A stretch of 64,000 nt of DNA. Origin: Metaphire vulgaris. Taxonomy: Eukaryota; Annelida; Clitellata; Crassiclitellata; Megascolecidae. A program made the translations under genes and the position numbers. Below, in pieces: positions 29,880 to 41,138 of this stretch. Position 1 is the first letter of the stretch. Each line of letters opens with the position of its first letter. The stretch is taken from positions 1 through 64,000 of the forward strand of contig JACLAT010000134.1 in the NCBI GenBank assembly GCA_018105865.1. The letters are read 5' to 3'. Under the pieces are notes generated by a model. It did not search any database. It was not told the origin of the DNA and saw nothing but the letters and a program-made list of their open reading frames with translations.

Positions 29880-30876
29880 CATGGTCAATTGGGCAAGTGT
29901 CTTTCAACTTACAGGCGCCTTTTAGACTCGTCTACGTAACGATAAACGGCGTCTATGCAACACGGGTTGCTCAGCGGTGGAAGCAGACGGCGACAGTCTT
30001 AGAAACTGACACCTTGAAGCCCCAGTCATCCAGGAAGCGCTTCACTTTGTCCAAATATTCCTGAATCAGGCGATGATTCACGTCAAGACACGGGCCCGAT
30101 CTCCAGATCGCACTGTCATCGGCAAACAGCGATAGCTGTACACCATTCGTTGGGTCTGGTATGTCGTTCAACAGGATGATAAAAAGAATCTACCTGATGA
30201 CACTGCCTTGCGGCGACACATTATCAAGCCTGTAGACGTCCGACAGTGAGCAACCTACCCGGACTCTGATAGTCCTGTCAGCGAGGAAGCTACGAATCCA
30301 GTCGAACATACGACCTCGTACGCCCATGGTGTTTAGCTTATGTGGAGCAGGCCGTCGACCCACATGAGATCAAACGCCTTCTCCAGGTCTATGAAGACTC
30401 CGAGAGTACTCCCTTTCCGACTCGCTGACAGAGCCCTGTGTATGTCGTCCTGGAGACGGATTATCTGGTCTTGGCAACTTCGGAGCTTACGGAAGCCCGA
30501 TTGAAACCTGTTAAGCATCGACTTTCCTTCCATCAGCCAGACCAGCCTGTCAGTCACCAGTCTCTCCATCAGCTTGCAAAGAACCGAGGTCAATGCAATC
30601 GGTCGGTAAGAGCCGGCCTCGGACGCAGGCTTGTCTGGCTTCAGGATTGGTACGATCAGAGAGCTCTTCCATGCGGATGGGAGAACTCCTGTCGTCCAGA
30701 TCATGTTAAACAGCTTCAGTAACGCATCCAGACTGGGTCTCGGTAACTTTGATATCATCTCGTACGAGATGCCGTCTTCGCCAGGACTCGAGTTCTTCTT
30801 ACAATGTAACACGGCCGTCCGCAACGAGTGCAGACTGAACTCCTCATCCACAGGGTCACCGTCATCAGGAGGACGC
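29880..30876 (-). mobile_element. I/Jockey-like LINE, RT domain
   Basis: The minus-strand frame 30851-30333 carries RT motifs: KKNSSPGEDGISYEMISKL, VLPSAWKSSLIVPILKPDK, SYRPIALTSVLCKLMERL, NRFQSGFRKLRSCQDQII and GVFIDLEKAFDLMW. The next segment has a frameshift but reads GVRGRMFDWIRSFLADRTI and VSPQGSVI, then after another break LLNDIPDPTNGVQLSLFADD (29971-30171), the catalytic box. The 3' end of the ORF is lost near 29960, and its 5' side is cut by the foldback element beginning at 30877. Confidence 0.85.
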
Positions 30877-31019
30877 CGGTGTCGTATAAATTTATATCCG
30901 CCATAAAATTATTTCCTGGGCGGAGCCTGCGGTTGCTAGGGAAATAAAATTATGTGGCATACGTATAAATTTATTTCCGTATAAATTTATTTCCGCCTAT
31001 CAACATAATATCTAAAAAT

Positions 31020-31735
31020 AGCTTTAATCACTTTAATGCATACGGTTAGTAGCAGGCAATAACTTTATTTTCTACATATAACTATATAGCCTGCTGTTGG
31101 TGGGGAAATAAAATTATAACCGGTAATAAATTTATTTCCTATCTTCTGTCTATCTATACCTGTGCATAGCATTGGTAGGAAATGAAATCATATCCTATGG
31201 GTGATAAATTTATTTCCTACCTATCTGCACATAACTATATAGCCTACTGATGGCAGGGAAATAACATTATAGCCGGTTATAAATTTATTTCCTAGTCTAC
31301 GGTCTATCTATACCTGTGCATAGCATTGGTTGGAAATGAAATGATATCCCATGGGTATTAATTTATTTCTAGGAAATAAAATTATAACCTGTAATAAATT
31401 CATTTTATCTATCTATCTATACCTGTGTATAGCATTGGTTGGGAATGAAATGATATCCCATGGGTAATAAATTTATTTCCTAGGAAATAAAATTATAGCC
31501 GGATATAAATTTATTTCCTATCTATCTATACCTGTATCTAGCATTGGTTGGAAATGAAATGATATCCCATGGGTAATAAATTTATTTCCTAGAAAATAAA
31601 ATTATAGCCGGTTATAAATGTATTTCCTAGTCTACTGTCTATCTATACCTGTGCATAGCATTGGTTGAAAATGAAATCATATCCTATGGGTAATAAATAT
31701 ATTTCCTACCTATCTACACATTACTATATGACAAG
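31020..31735 (-). repeat. Left arm of the foldback element, tandem units
   Basis: About six imperfect units, inverted relative to the right arm, with alternating 'ggtaataaatttatttcctag' split by the central CCTAGG and 'tatctatacctgtgcatagc'. Confidence 0.8.
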
Positions 31736-31964
31736 CAAAAAAAGTCATAATTTTATTCTTTCTCTCCAAATTCCTTACAAGCAAAAATGTCAAAGGTAAT
31801 CACCTAAAAATTTTTTGGGACGTCACATTTACGGAACCCCGTCCTCACACTTCGTCACAAATGGCCGGACCCCCCCTAACCGAGTGACGTAATTTATAGA
31901 CGAGCCCTTAGTCTACTATATCTTACTCAAAAATCTAACCACAACAGAAGGCTATGTTTATATG
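31736..31964. mobile_element. Partial TIR-element relic in foldback centre
   Basis: 'acgtcacatttacgg' near 31825 and 'gagtgacgtaatttatagac' ending near 31905 resemble the termini of the family at 23791-24190 and 38260-38684. A segment 'acaagcaaaaatgtcaaagg' matches the repeat at 183 and 540. Confidence 0.4.
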
Positions 31965-32824
31965 CAGGGCCGTTTTTTATCTACTGAGCACAGTGGGCAC
32001 TGGGCCCAGGGCCTACGACCTTTTCAGGGGCCTATGAAAGTCAGATGTATATGGAGAACATGAAGGAGTAAAAATAGGCTATGGCAGAAATTGCAGTCTT
32101 GCAGATACAAATTTAATAACGTTTAACTCTAGCAGTCACAAACAGTATAACTTCTATTGATGTGAGCACTTGAGCAGTGTTACGATATGTAAACTTTTTG
32201 GGTCTTTTCATAAGCAAGCAAAGTCACTTATGATGTCCTCAAATGTCATTTCCCGCATCTTCTTTTTCGAATGAAAGTAGTGCCAGGGAGGATAGTCATG
32301 TTTGTCCTATCGTTGACCGAAGATAAGTTTTTATAAGTTTCAGTTTGGAAAATGAACGTTCACCTTTACAACTTGTTCCAAAAATTGAAAGGTAGATTCG
32401 GAAAGCAATATTTACATTTGGAAAACGTATTACCATCCTATTCTTTATTTGAGCCCTAGGCCAAGCATTTCAGCCACTCTTTTAATCTTGCCAAATATTT
32501 GTGAAAATAGAAGAAACTCGTCAGTAATTGCCTCTTCCAGATCTGATGGATACACCATAATTAGTCACTTGGCTTTAGAAACTGTTTCATCAGTTGACAG
32601 AAGGGAGTTGAACTAGATTTGAATTTTGTCATCGAAAACTGAGGAGGGTGCATTCCAAAATCATTATTAAACATGAAGTCATAAAATAATGCGAAAGTGA
32701 AGTGTTTAACTTTAAAGTTTAATCCACAGTTGATTGCGTAGTTGGCAACTTGGAGGTTTCAAGTTGAGGAGAGCCTACGATTATGAGAGTGCCCAGGGCC
32801 TACGAAGACCTTCAAACGGCCCTG
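31965..32824 (-). mobile_element. hAT derivative with hATC dimerisation relic
   Basis: Ends CAGGGCCGTTT and AAACGGCCCTG are perfect 11-bp inverted repeats. Flanks TTTATATG (31957-31964) and CTTATATG (32825-32832) match at 7 of 8 bases. On the minus strand around 32390-32205 a decayed frame gives GERSFSKLKLIKTYLRST and LSSLALLSFE, the C-terminal dimerisation region typical of hAT transposases of the ZMYM-like kind. A TGA interrupts it. Confidence 0.85.
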
Positions 32825-32847
32825 CTTATATGTGTATATGGTTAGGG

Positions 32848-33580
32848 CAGTGTCTCGCAAACTGTGTGCCGCGGCACACTAGTGTGCCGCTAGAGATTCC
32901 AGCTGTGCCGTGAAAGAGTTTCAGAATTTTACTATTATTTTAATTTTTTTGTTCCCTTCCTAAAAATTTTGCCGGATGAGCAAGTGTAAAAATGGCGTCA
33001 TATATAGAACCTCACACCAGCCTGCGGCACAGCCTACAATACAATATATCTGACATCCATTTTTTTATATAACGTTGCGCGCGCAACGATACAACTGCCA
33101 GAAATTAACGTCTTTCGTTGACGTCACCGTCCTTGCGACCTTTACAATGTAAAAACAACAGCGTCTGAGCGCGCAAGGATACATTTGACCCAATTACCGT
33201 TTTGAAATTATTACATTGCATGTGTTGAGATGTTGCAATAGTAGGTTAACTATAAGTATAGTAACAGTTGAATTTGATGCTTTTACCGAGATTTAGCCCT
33301 ATGAAATTTGAAATGGATAAATTTTTGGCAAGATCTGAGAAAATGCAAGGTGAAAACGACACTAAGGAAAACAACGGCGAGAATCTACAGTCTATGAACG
33401 TTACTTTCGCGTTTGTTACATCTACATATCATTATATGTGACTGCAGACCCGGCAGTTCCTTAATAAAGAACACTCAATTTAATAAATTGTTGGTTGGTT
33501 TTGTGATTTTATGAAGAATGTGCCGTGAAAAAAATTTGTTCTGTTTAGTGTGCCATGAGGTAAAAGTTTGCGAGACACTG
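32848..33580. mobile_element. hAT derivative, CAGTGTCTCGCAAACT ends
   Basis: Left end CAGTGTCTCGCAAACTGTG and right end AGTTTGCGAGACACTG are inverted repeats. Flanks GGTTAGGG (32840-32847) and GGTTAGGT (33581-33588) match at 7 of 8 bases. 'tgtgccgcggcacactagtg' just inside is a palindromic subterminal block known from Charlie-like hATs. No substantial coding remains. Confidence 0.85.
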
Positions 33581-33594
33581 GGTTAGGTATGATT

Positions 33595-34610
33595 TTCTTT
33601 CCAACCAATGCTACATGATGCAGGTATAGATAGATAGGAAATAAATTTATAACCGGCTATAATTTTATTTCCTAGGAAATAAATTTATTACCCATAGAAT
33701 ATCATTTTATTTCCAACCAATGCTATAAACAGGTATAGATAGATAGGAAATAAATTTATAACCGGCTATAATTTTATTTCCTAGGAAATAAATTTATTAC
33801 CCATAGAATATCATTTCATTTCAAACCAATGCTATATACAGGTATAGATAGATAGGAAATAAATTTATAACCTGCTATAATTTTATTTCCTAGGAAATAA
33901 ATTTATTACCCATAGAATATTATTTCATTTCAACCAATGCTATACACAGGTATAGATAGACAGTAGACCAGGAAATAAATTTATAACCGACTATAATTTT
34001 ATTTCCTAGGAAATAAATTTATTACCCATGGAATATGATTTCATTTCCAACCATTGCTAGATACTGGTACATCTATAGATAGATAGGAAATAAATTTATA
34101 ACCGGCTATAATTTTATTTCCTAGGAAATAAATTTATTACCCATAAAATATCATTTCATTTCCAACCAATGCTATATACAGGTATAGATAGATAGGAAAT
34201 AAATTTATAACCGGCTATAATTTTATTTCCTAGGAAATAAATTTATTACCCATGGGATATCATTTCATTTCCAACCAATGCTATACAAAGGTATAGATAG
34301 ACAGTAGACAAGGAAATAAATTTATAACCGGCTATAATTTTATTTCCTAGGAACTAAATTTATTACTCATAGAATATGATTTCATTTCCAACCAATGCTA
34401 TGTACTGGTATAGATAGATAGGAAATAAATTTATAACCGGCTATAATTTTATTTCTTAGGAAATAAATTTATTACCCATAGGATATCATTTCCAACCAAT
34501 GCTATACACAGGTATAGATAGACCGTAGACTAGGAAATAAATTTATAACCGGCCATAATTTCATTTCCTCACCAACAGTAGACTATATAGTTATGTGTAG
34601 ATAAGTAGGA
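33595..34610 (+). repeat. Right arm of the foldback element, ~109-bp tandem units
   Basis: About nine units of ~109 bp starting 'taggaaataaatttataacc'. Differences between units are mostly single bases and short indels, so amplification looks fairly recent. Confidence 0.85.
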
Positions 34611-35272
34611 AAGTTTAGTTCTTAAAATCTTTCCAACTGATCTGATATCGCTAAGCAATTATATATACAGTACATGCGCCCATAAAGTATATTTTTGCTC
34701 AATGGTTAATGCCAATTTTCTATATTTTACAGATACCGTAATTAATTGACCTGGCTCTAGTTCAATTTGGGTTTGTGCGCCATTGGCTGAAGCCCTGGGC
34801 ATTATGATAATAATGATATGATTTTAAGTGGTTTCTGAGGCTAAGCATACCTGTGTGAAAACCACTGATATGATTGTGGCGCCGTAGAAGTTTTTTGACA
34901 AACCAATGAATGTACAGTACGAGGATGAGTAACAAAAACCACTGCAGAACAATATAACAATGAGCGTAATACAACATTTAACACCAAGTGATTATTGCAA
35001 TTTCTATCTCATTAAATGTAAACTTGAAGCTACTTTGTCAAATGCAAACTTGAAACTACTTTGTCAAAATCGCGATTGGCCGCATTCGAAAAACAAATGT
35101 TGGATAGGACGACTGTGATTGACTGTCATCGGCAGCCAATCGCCGTGGTTATAGGTAATGAATATTTATGAACTTGTGTATATGCATGAGATTTGCGTAT
35201 GTGTTATGCCTCATGGCTCCACCCATATAATTGCTTAAGCATTGCCATTGGTTGCCTGCAAAGAATTCCCAA
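34611..35272. other. Non-repeat part of the foldback right side
   Basis: Contains a 26-bp tandem pair at about 35015-35068 ('gtaaacttgaagctac...' then 'gcaaacttgaaactac...'). A ~55-bp segment 'aagtggtttctgaggcta...' near 34826 recurs at 61449-61496. No gene. Confidence 0.45.
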
Positions 35273-35404
35273 GGAGGAAATAAAATTATAGTTGTCGTTG
35301 CTATGGGAGGGCGGTTCTAATCTTGATTGACAGGCTATCTACCGACCAATCAAAACTTGACCAGGAAATAACTTTATGGGGGAAATAATTTTATACGACA
35401 CCGG

Positions 35405-35725
35405 CCGCTAACAGTATTATATTTCTTTCAATTAAGGCGGGTGGGTATTCGACTTAGCTTTTTGGCTAAGGTTTTATTATTATATGGATTCCCTCTCTAT
35501 CTCTCGTTGTATTACCTCGATATCTCGGCTCAGGTACTACCTCGATATCCCGGCTCAGGTACTACCTCGTTCTTCTGGCACTTAAGGTACTACCTCTCTG
35601 CCTCTTACTTCGGGTATTGCTCAAAAACAAAAAATGCACCTTTTTAGTACTTCTTATGGAACTTTTTGTAAAGTGCCCTCGTCCACTGCCTGCGTTTTAA
35701 GATAGCGCTATATAAGCTGTTGCTC

Positions 35726-35804
<79 letters not shown>
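35405..35804 (+). mobile_element. LINE 3'-end relic with (TAA)n tail
   Basis: 'ataagctgttgctctaataa' preceded by 'gatagcgctatat' and followed by pure (TAA)n (35727-35804) is a LINE 3' end of the kind at 40380-40456. A ~26-bp repeat 'tacctcgatatctcggctcagg' split in two copies lies at 35511-35562. Confidence 0.55.
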
Positions 35805-35805
<1 letters not shown>

Positions 35806-36242
35806 GCTGCCATATTAATTCGCAAGAGTAGTTTCGACAACAAAGGAAAATGATGCGAATCAATTCAAACACTGTTTGCCTGCTGCTGAGCATATAATAT
35901 CCCATGGGCGTAGCCAGAGGTGCAAGGGGTGCAATTGCATCCCCAAGTTGTCAAGTGCTTAACATTTTTGATGCCATTATTTGAGCACTAGCAGTGCAAT
36001 GTACAAAGCAATTCTTACTTAATTACTTTTTCTTTTCATTATTTTGTTTCTGGTATTTGTTAACATAAACAGTCAGATAATCGTCCATCGTATCGTTGTC
36101 TTTTCTTCACAAGTAAATAAAATTAGCGAATAAAATATCAATTTGTTCAAGGTTCTTTTGTATTCAGGCCAGTGATGCTGCAGATGCAATGCAGTCCAGT
36201 AAGAGAATCAGAATGCGCTACAGTAACAGTGCTAGTGGTCAT
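35805..36242. other. Unassigned stretch with a GGCGTAGCC terminus
   Basis: 'gggcgtagccagaggtgc' at about 35906 resembles the left end of the CAGTGGCGTAGC family. A possible right partner 'tagctacgccactg' lies at 38802-38815, but flanks do not match, so an outer element is not claimed. Confidence 0.4.
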
Positions 36243-37534
36243 TGGCGTAGCTAGGAAAGAATTCCGACCGGTGCAAACCTGCCGCCGCCCTTTCTCCTCC
36301 TTTCAGAGCCTGTTTTAAGAAAATGTTAGCACTGCACTAAACTCAGAAAATTTATGGACATTCGTGCAAAAAACAAACAAAAAAGGTCGTCCGCAAAATT
36401 TATTCCTGCACAAAGCGCACAAAAAATGCATTTGACCACTGCAGTGACTGCATATTTCATTTGATTACTGCACATTTTGTGTACCACTGCCCGTAAAACA
36501 GGCCTCTGCTCTCCTTCTTTTCTTCCCCTTCTCTCTCCCTTCGCCTTCCTCCCTTTCAACGGGGGTCCGGGGTATAACCCTCGGAAAAGTTTTAAAAATC
36601 GCAAATGCTAAGCCCCGGAAAATTTTTAAAAATCGCAAATGCCCGCATGTGAATTTTAGCGCATTTTAGACACAAAAAGACACTTGGGATGTACCACTTT
36701 CTTCTCTATGATTGAGAACGTTAAAAATTCCAGGCTCACTTCTCGAGCAGTGAATTTTTTTATCATAATATGTAGGCCTACAACACGTACTATAAGCCTA
36801 CACAATTCCAGGCGTCACTATCTCATTACGTTTAGCTTTTGAAGCGAAATTCACGATTATCGCAATACATGTTTCAATCCTTGATTAATTATTTATAGTA
36901 TTGTCGACTTACAGTACAGTACCTGCTATCTGCATCAGTTTCACGGCCTACTATACGGCTGGCGTCGTAGCTATAAAATTGTGGAAACTTACACATTTTA
37001 TTATACAAAGTAAGCTTACATTCAACAATCGCAGCCATCATCAACTTGATTTCGGACGAGTACTCAATACGAATGTCAGAAGACTGAAGATATTTTGTCC
37101 TATCTGAACGATCGCCAGTGACACGTCGGAAAACTATCCCTCCCCAACTGAGACACTGAAACCTACGCCAATCCTTAAATAGGAAAATGTAGCTATTGTG
37201 TCACTTGTGTGGGGGCATGCCAAGTAGTAGACGCCGCGGGGATCTTCTGCTCGGACCCCGATATATAGATTCTGGCAGCCTTTATCAGCGCAGTTCTTTG
37301 ACTCGTGCTAGATTCCATGAGATAACGACGACACTATGAACGCATTACAGTTTGAACCTGCCCGACTGGAGAAGCCTGTCTGGCGCTAAAAGTTATAACC
37401 AACCAGAACCTACTATGCCAGGTCTACCCCCACAATAAAAATCTCATCGGATTTACACGATTTGCACGAGTGGCCCTGGGCGGTCCGACCGGTGCAATTG
37501 CACCGGTTTGCACCAATGTAGCTACGCCACTGAC
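36243..37534. mobile_element. TIR element, TGGCGTAGCTAGG family
   Basis: Left end TGGCGTAGCTAGGAAAG and right end 'gtagctacgccactgac' are inverted. The 9-mer AGTGGTCAT flanks both sides (36234-36242, 37535-37543). The near-terminal 'accggtgcaa' recurs at the right as 'ttgcaccggtttgc'. The 1.3 kb interior has no transposase; the weak frames are AT-driven. Superfamily (hAT or other) is uncertain. Confidence 0.7.
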
Positions 37535-37543
37535 AGTGGTCAT

Positions 37544-38259
37544 ACTGATTTAGCATTAGCACGCTGACACTGCTTTAGTTCACGTTTTACTACAGAATAC
37601 TCACTAAGTAAAAAAATGACCATTAATAATCCTTTACGCCTGGGGTTCTGACGTCTGAGTCCCCAGTTAGTAAGCATATCCTGTAACTCCATAAATTTGA
37701 TTCATGCTACCGATTTGTTAAATTCTGGACTGCAGTACACTTGATGTAATCTTTTTAGAGCTGGCTATATTGGAATAGAAAATATTTAAATACTAAATGT
37801 GAGGACATGTTTAAAAAGCAGAAATCTGCTGTAGGTAGGCGTGTATACGCGAAGTCAATTTTCACACGTGGCATTTATTTTTTTATTATTATTTCATACA
37901 GATCATTGCAATGACAGATCAGACAGAACCATCTGAACCAAAAAAAGCAACTAAAAATTGCAGATTTCTTTCGGTCAAACCTGGACTCTCAAAGTGCAGA
38001 CCATCAGTAACAGGCGGCCATAGTTAATGATAGGCTTTTAGCAAATGAAAACGCTTATGAAAGCTTTTCACTGCCAACAGTTTTGTCAGCAGGTTGCACA
38101 TCATATCCCAAAGTCATTATGTCAGTCACTGCCAAGTTGTGATGGCGACGTAGACGTACAATGTATGTTTTTCAGCGGGCCCAATAGATACATAGGTCGT
38201 GTAATAAATAAACTGAAGAACAAGAAAATGTTGCAGAGTTAGAATTTAGACAATGTCTT
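37544..38259. other. Unassigned stretch
   Basis: A frame at 38045-38242 and 'cagacagaaccatctgaacc' near 37920 hint at a decayed transposase, but no motif is secure. Confidence 0.3.
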
Positions 38260-38684
38260 GGGGCCGTTAATAAATGACGTCACGCACTTAGGGATGAGGA
38301 GTTCAAACATGTGTGACAATGTGTGACGACGCGGGTAGGTTTTTTAAAGAATTGTCACGTCACATAGCACTAAATATTTTTTATTAATACTGCAATGCTA
38401 TGTTACCTCAAAATTGAACGTATTTTACACCTATAATAATTATACTGTATTTTAAAAAAAGAATTTGAAAAAGTTTCTGAATATTGTTTTAACTATAGTA
38501 ATTGTAATAAATATTTTCAAACAAACATTAACTTTGACATTGGAAATACGACAAGATGACGGTGGAAGCTAACGCGTTGTGACGCCATATTTGAGGGAGT
38601 CTGACTTTCTGTGACGACGTGTGACGAGCGAAGGGGCGGTCAAAAAAATCCCAAAATCGCGTGGCGTCATTTATGGATGGCCCC
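38260..38684. mobile_element. TIR element, GGGGCCGTTAATAAATGACG family
   Basis: Ends GGGGCCGTTAATAAATGACG and CGTCATTTATGGATGGCCCC are inverted. It is homologous over most of its length to 23791-24190, including 'gtgacgacg' motifs near the ends and 'ttgaaaagttcctgaat'-like interior. No coding. Confidence 0.75.
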
Positions 38685-39090
38685 TTGAGTGCCATCACTG
38701 TCACTATAGCTAAATTGAATCAAGTTTGCTCGAGTCGATTATATATCGATATGCATATCCATTTTTTTAAACATAAGAATTGCACCCCAAGACAAATTCC
38801 TAGCTACGCCACTGCCACCATTACTGTACGTTCTTGCGCTAACTTTCGTTATAATAAATTTTATACTAAAGAAAAAAATCACACGAAGCAATCATTTTCA
38901 AATAAGTGGTAATTTCATTACAAACTGTTGGCCTTAAGTTTATGCAGTCTTTACGTGGATAAATATGGTCTTCATAGTAGCAATTATAAATGTTTCTTGA
39001 ATAAATTGGTAATTAGAAAAGACCTTGGCCTACTAAAGTAAAGCAATTGAATAAGGGTCAAATAAAATTTCAATAGTTGACAGATTTAAG
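38685..39090. other. 3' flank of the lectin exon
   Basis: No gene; a MITE-end relic 'cctagctacgccactgcc' lies at about 38800. Confidence 0.4.
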
Positions 39091-39096
39091 TTTATT
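39091..39096 (-). terminator. Poly-A signal AATAAA of the lectin gene
   Basis: On the minus strand AATAAA lies ~35 bp after the TAA stop of the C-type lectin exon, a normal position for a short 3' UTR. Confidence 0.6.
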
Positions 39097-39131
39097 GGTA
39101 CGTGTGTCTGCGTCTACAACAGAGAAAAATT

Positions 39132-39406
39132 TTAGATCTCGCAGACCGAACAAAATGTTTCTGTACAGGAGGCATCGTTCCAAGAGTAGTCAAAAACGCT
39201 CGTAATTTGAACGCAATGTTCATTATTGCTATGGCAATCGGGCTGTCCATTGGCCCATTTAGTGAAAGTAGTAAATGGTCTGTCACTCCATCGATTATAT
39301 TTCCAGACAAAGGGTGTGTCACATCGATCTGGATTTTGCCTCTGTCCACCGATCCAGGCCACCTTTCCATTCCAAAAAGAGTGAAAACAATCTGCATGTC
39401 CTAGTT
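39132..39406 (-). CDS. C-type lectin domain, second half (last exon)
   Basis: The minus-strand exon starts after a good acceptor (GCGTATGTTTGCAG) in phase 1 and ends at TAA. It carries the WIGG core (VAWIGG), a TKWANGQPD loop, and YSWNDASC followed by FCSVCEI. QPD and WND are the calcium/sugar-site motifs of the long loop; QPD usually indicates galactose-type preference, EPN mannose-type. The conserved cysteines of the C-terminal half are present. It lacks the first half of the domain, which fits the exon at 56344-56529 in phase and content. Likely a secreted or extracellular Ca-dependent lectin; ligand is inference. Confidence 0.85.
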
Positions 39407-39689
39407 CTGCAAACATACGCAGCAACAGGTCTAATATGTTTTAAACATGATAGCATGATAACACAGTAGTGCCTTAATACAGTAAAACGCAATTTCTCGT
39501 GAATTTCGATAGCGCTCGTATGAGCTGGATTTCTACGAATTGATTTTAATGCAAGAGAAGTAAACCCTGTTTAATAACATTGGTCAATAGAACATCTTCG
39601 ATTTTAGGGCTAATGCAGCACCAAGGAAATCGCCGTTTGACTTAGTGGTACTACTATAAGGTGTTCTAATCCACATCTAATCCACAGAA
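39407..39689. other. Intronic stretch with a LINE 3'-end relic
   Basis: 'tttctcgtgaatttcgatag' at about 39494 is the inverse of the LINE 3' consensus near 59035. Nothing else is recognised. Confidence 0.4.
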
Positions 39690-40385
39690 CTGCGCCTCCT
39701 TGGAGTTCTTTTTGACGAGACACTCTCGTTTGTCGGACATTTGGACAACGTCATTCGTACCTGTTACTTTCAGCTGCGAAGGATCAGGGAGATCCGTCGA
39801 TACCTGCCGGTGCCTGTCGTCGTCAATCTCGTCCGTGCCCTCGTCTTAGCTCGAGTAGATTATTGTAATAGCGTTCTGCTCGGACTTCCTGCCAACCAAC
39901 TAAATCGTCTTCAGTCTGTGCTAAACGTCTCAGCTCGTCTGATCTTTGACTCGAGTTGGAACGAGCACATGACACCGTTTCTACGTGATAATCTTCACTG
40001 GCTCAGGATTCCGGAGCGCATAGCCTTCAAGCGTTGTTGGCTAACATTTCGGGCGCTGTATGACCCCTTTTATCCCAGCTACTTATCGGTCGGGCCTGGT
40101 CATCAAGTCTACGGCGGTCGATCGGCGATCGCGGCTTCTCTCAAGCAACTGTCGTCAATTGGTGGTCCCTCCTCCGTCCAAGACGGCTGTCTTCGGTGAC
40201 AGATCCTTCCGGAGGGGCAATCCGAGTCTGTGGAACTATCTGCCGAAGAACGTGACAATTGTGACCTCCCCTGATCTGTTTATCAAGTGCCTTAAGACGC
40301 AAATGTTTAATATCTCTTATAGTGTTCATTATTTAGCGCTGTTGACTTTAGTCTTCACTATGCTTACTGCGCTCTAAAAATTGTC

Positions 40386-40456
<71 letters not shown>
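39690..40456 (+). mobile_element. CR1-like LINE, 3' fragment with (TAA)n tail
   Basis: LRLLGVLFDETLSFVGHL, then in frame 39741-40199: YFQLRRIREIRRYLPV, LVRALVLARVDYCNSVLLGL, LNRLQSVLNVSARLIFDS, LRDNLHWLRIPERIAFKRCW. A second frame (40060-40377) supplies the C-terminus with FGDRSFRRGNPSLWNYLP and LFIKCLKTQMFN. It is the same family as 6122-6982 (minus). A pure (TAA)n tail (40387-40456) ends it. Truncated 5' of the catalytic box. Confidence 0.85.
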
Positions 40457-41079
40457 CGATGGAATCGGTGATAAACTGTTCACAATTGACGGCACTATGA
40501 GGACCTAATGATTCCTTATCAGGTGTGTTGTCATAGCAACGGCAGCAACGGCATTGAACGTGTGGGCAATCTGCGGCCCGTGGGGACATTTTATGCGACC
40601 CTTCAGATTTTTTAATTCAAGAAACAAAATTATTCCAATTATTTAATTACAGGAGTTTTCAAATAATATTGACAAAGCTTCTACTGGTCTGCAGTTGGAA
40701 TTAATGGACCTGCAACATTCTGAAAGATAATTTCAAATGGCTGAATTTAAAAGACTTTTATGCATCACTAAAAATAATGAGTTTCCCAATAGAAAACACT
40801 TTGCCCGAAAAATGTTTTTTTATTTGCATCAACTTAGATTTATGAACAGACTCTTTCCTAAATGAACTTATTAATTCAAAGTATAGATCTCATCTCACAG
40901 ATGTAGGCATACGTTTAGAATCCTTAATACGAGTTTCACCTAGTACTTTAACTCCGGATTATGGAAAACCAGTTGAAAAATGTTTGCCGTTATAAAGCTC
41001 ATTAAATAATATAATTTAAAGTTTAAAGTACTTTAAACTAGTACACCAGAGTAGCATAACAGTATTATCCTTACAATTT
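40457..41079. other. AT-rich stretch, no gene seen
   Basis: No domain or element termini recognised. Confidence 0.35.
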
Positions 41080-41080
41080 C

Positions 41081-41138
<58 letters not shown>

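Larger units (their letters stand above)
30877..35404. mobile_element. Foldback-type element with tandem-repeat arms
   Basis: The outer ends CCGGTGTCGTATAAATTTAT and ATAATTTTATACGACACCGG are inverted copies. Inside, the left arm (about 31020-31735) and the right arm (about 33595-34610) contain tandem units in opposite orientation, giving a foldback structure. Each unit of ~109 bp holds TATTTCCTAGGAAATA, a perfect palindrome, plus segments 'taaccggctataat', 'ttacccatag' and 'ccaaccaatgctat'. The centre holds two younger hAT insertions. No transposase of its own is seen. The left end cuts a minus-strand LINE; a clean target duplication is not visible (flanks GACGC and GCCGC differ). Confidence 0.75.

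Noticed and set aside
30438..30906. Plus-strand frames over the LINE RT at 29960-30876
   Set aside because: Antisense to a clear RT frame with conserved motifs; no independent domain.
35904..38815. A large outer element with GGCGTAGCC...GGCTACGCC-type ends
   Set aside because: The two ends resemble one family but the flanking bases show no target duplication; they may belong to different insertions.
40386..40589. Tyr-rich minus-strand frame
   Set aside because: Half of it is translation of the (TAA)n tract.
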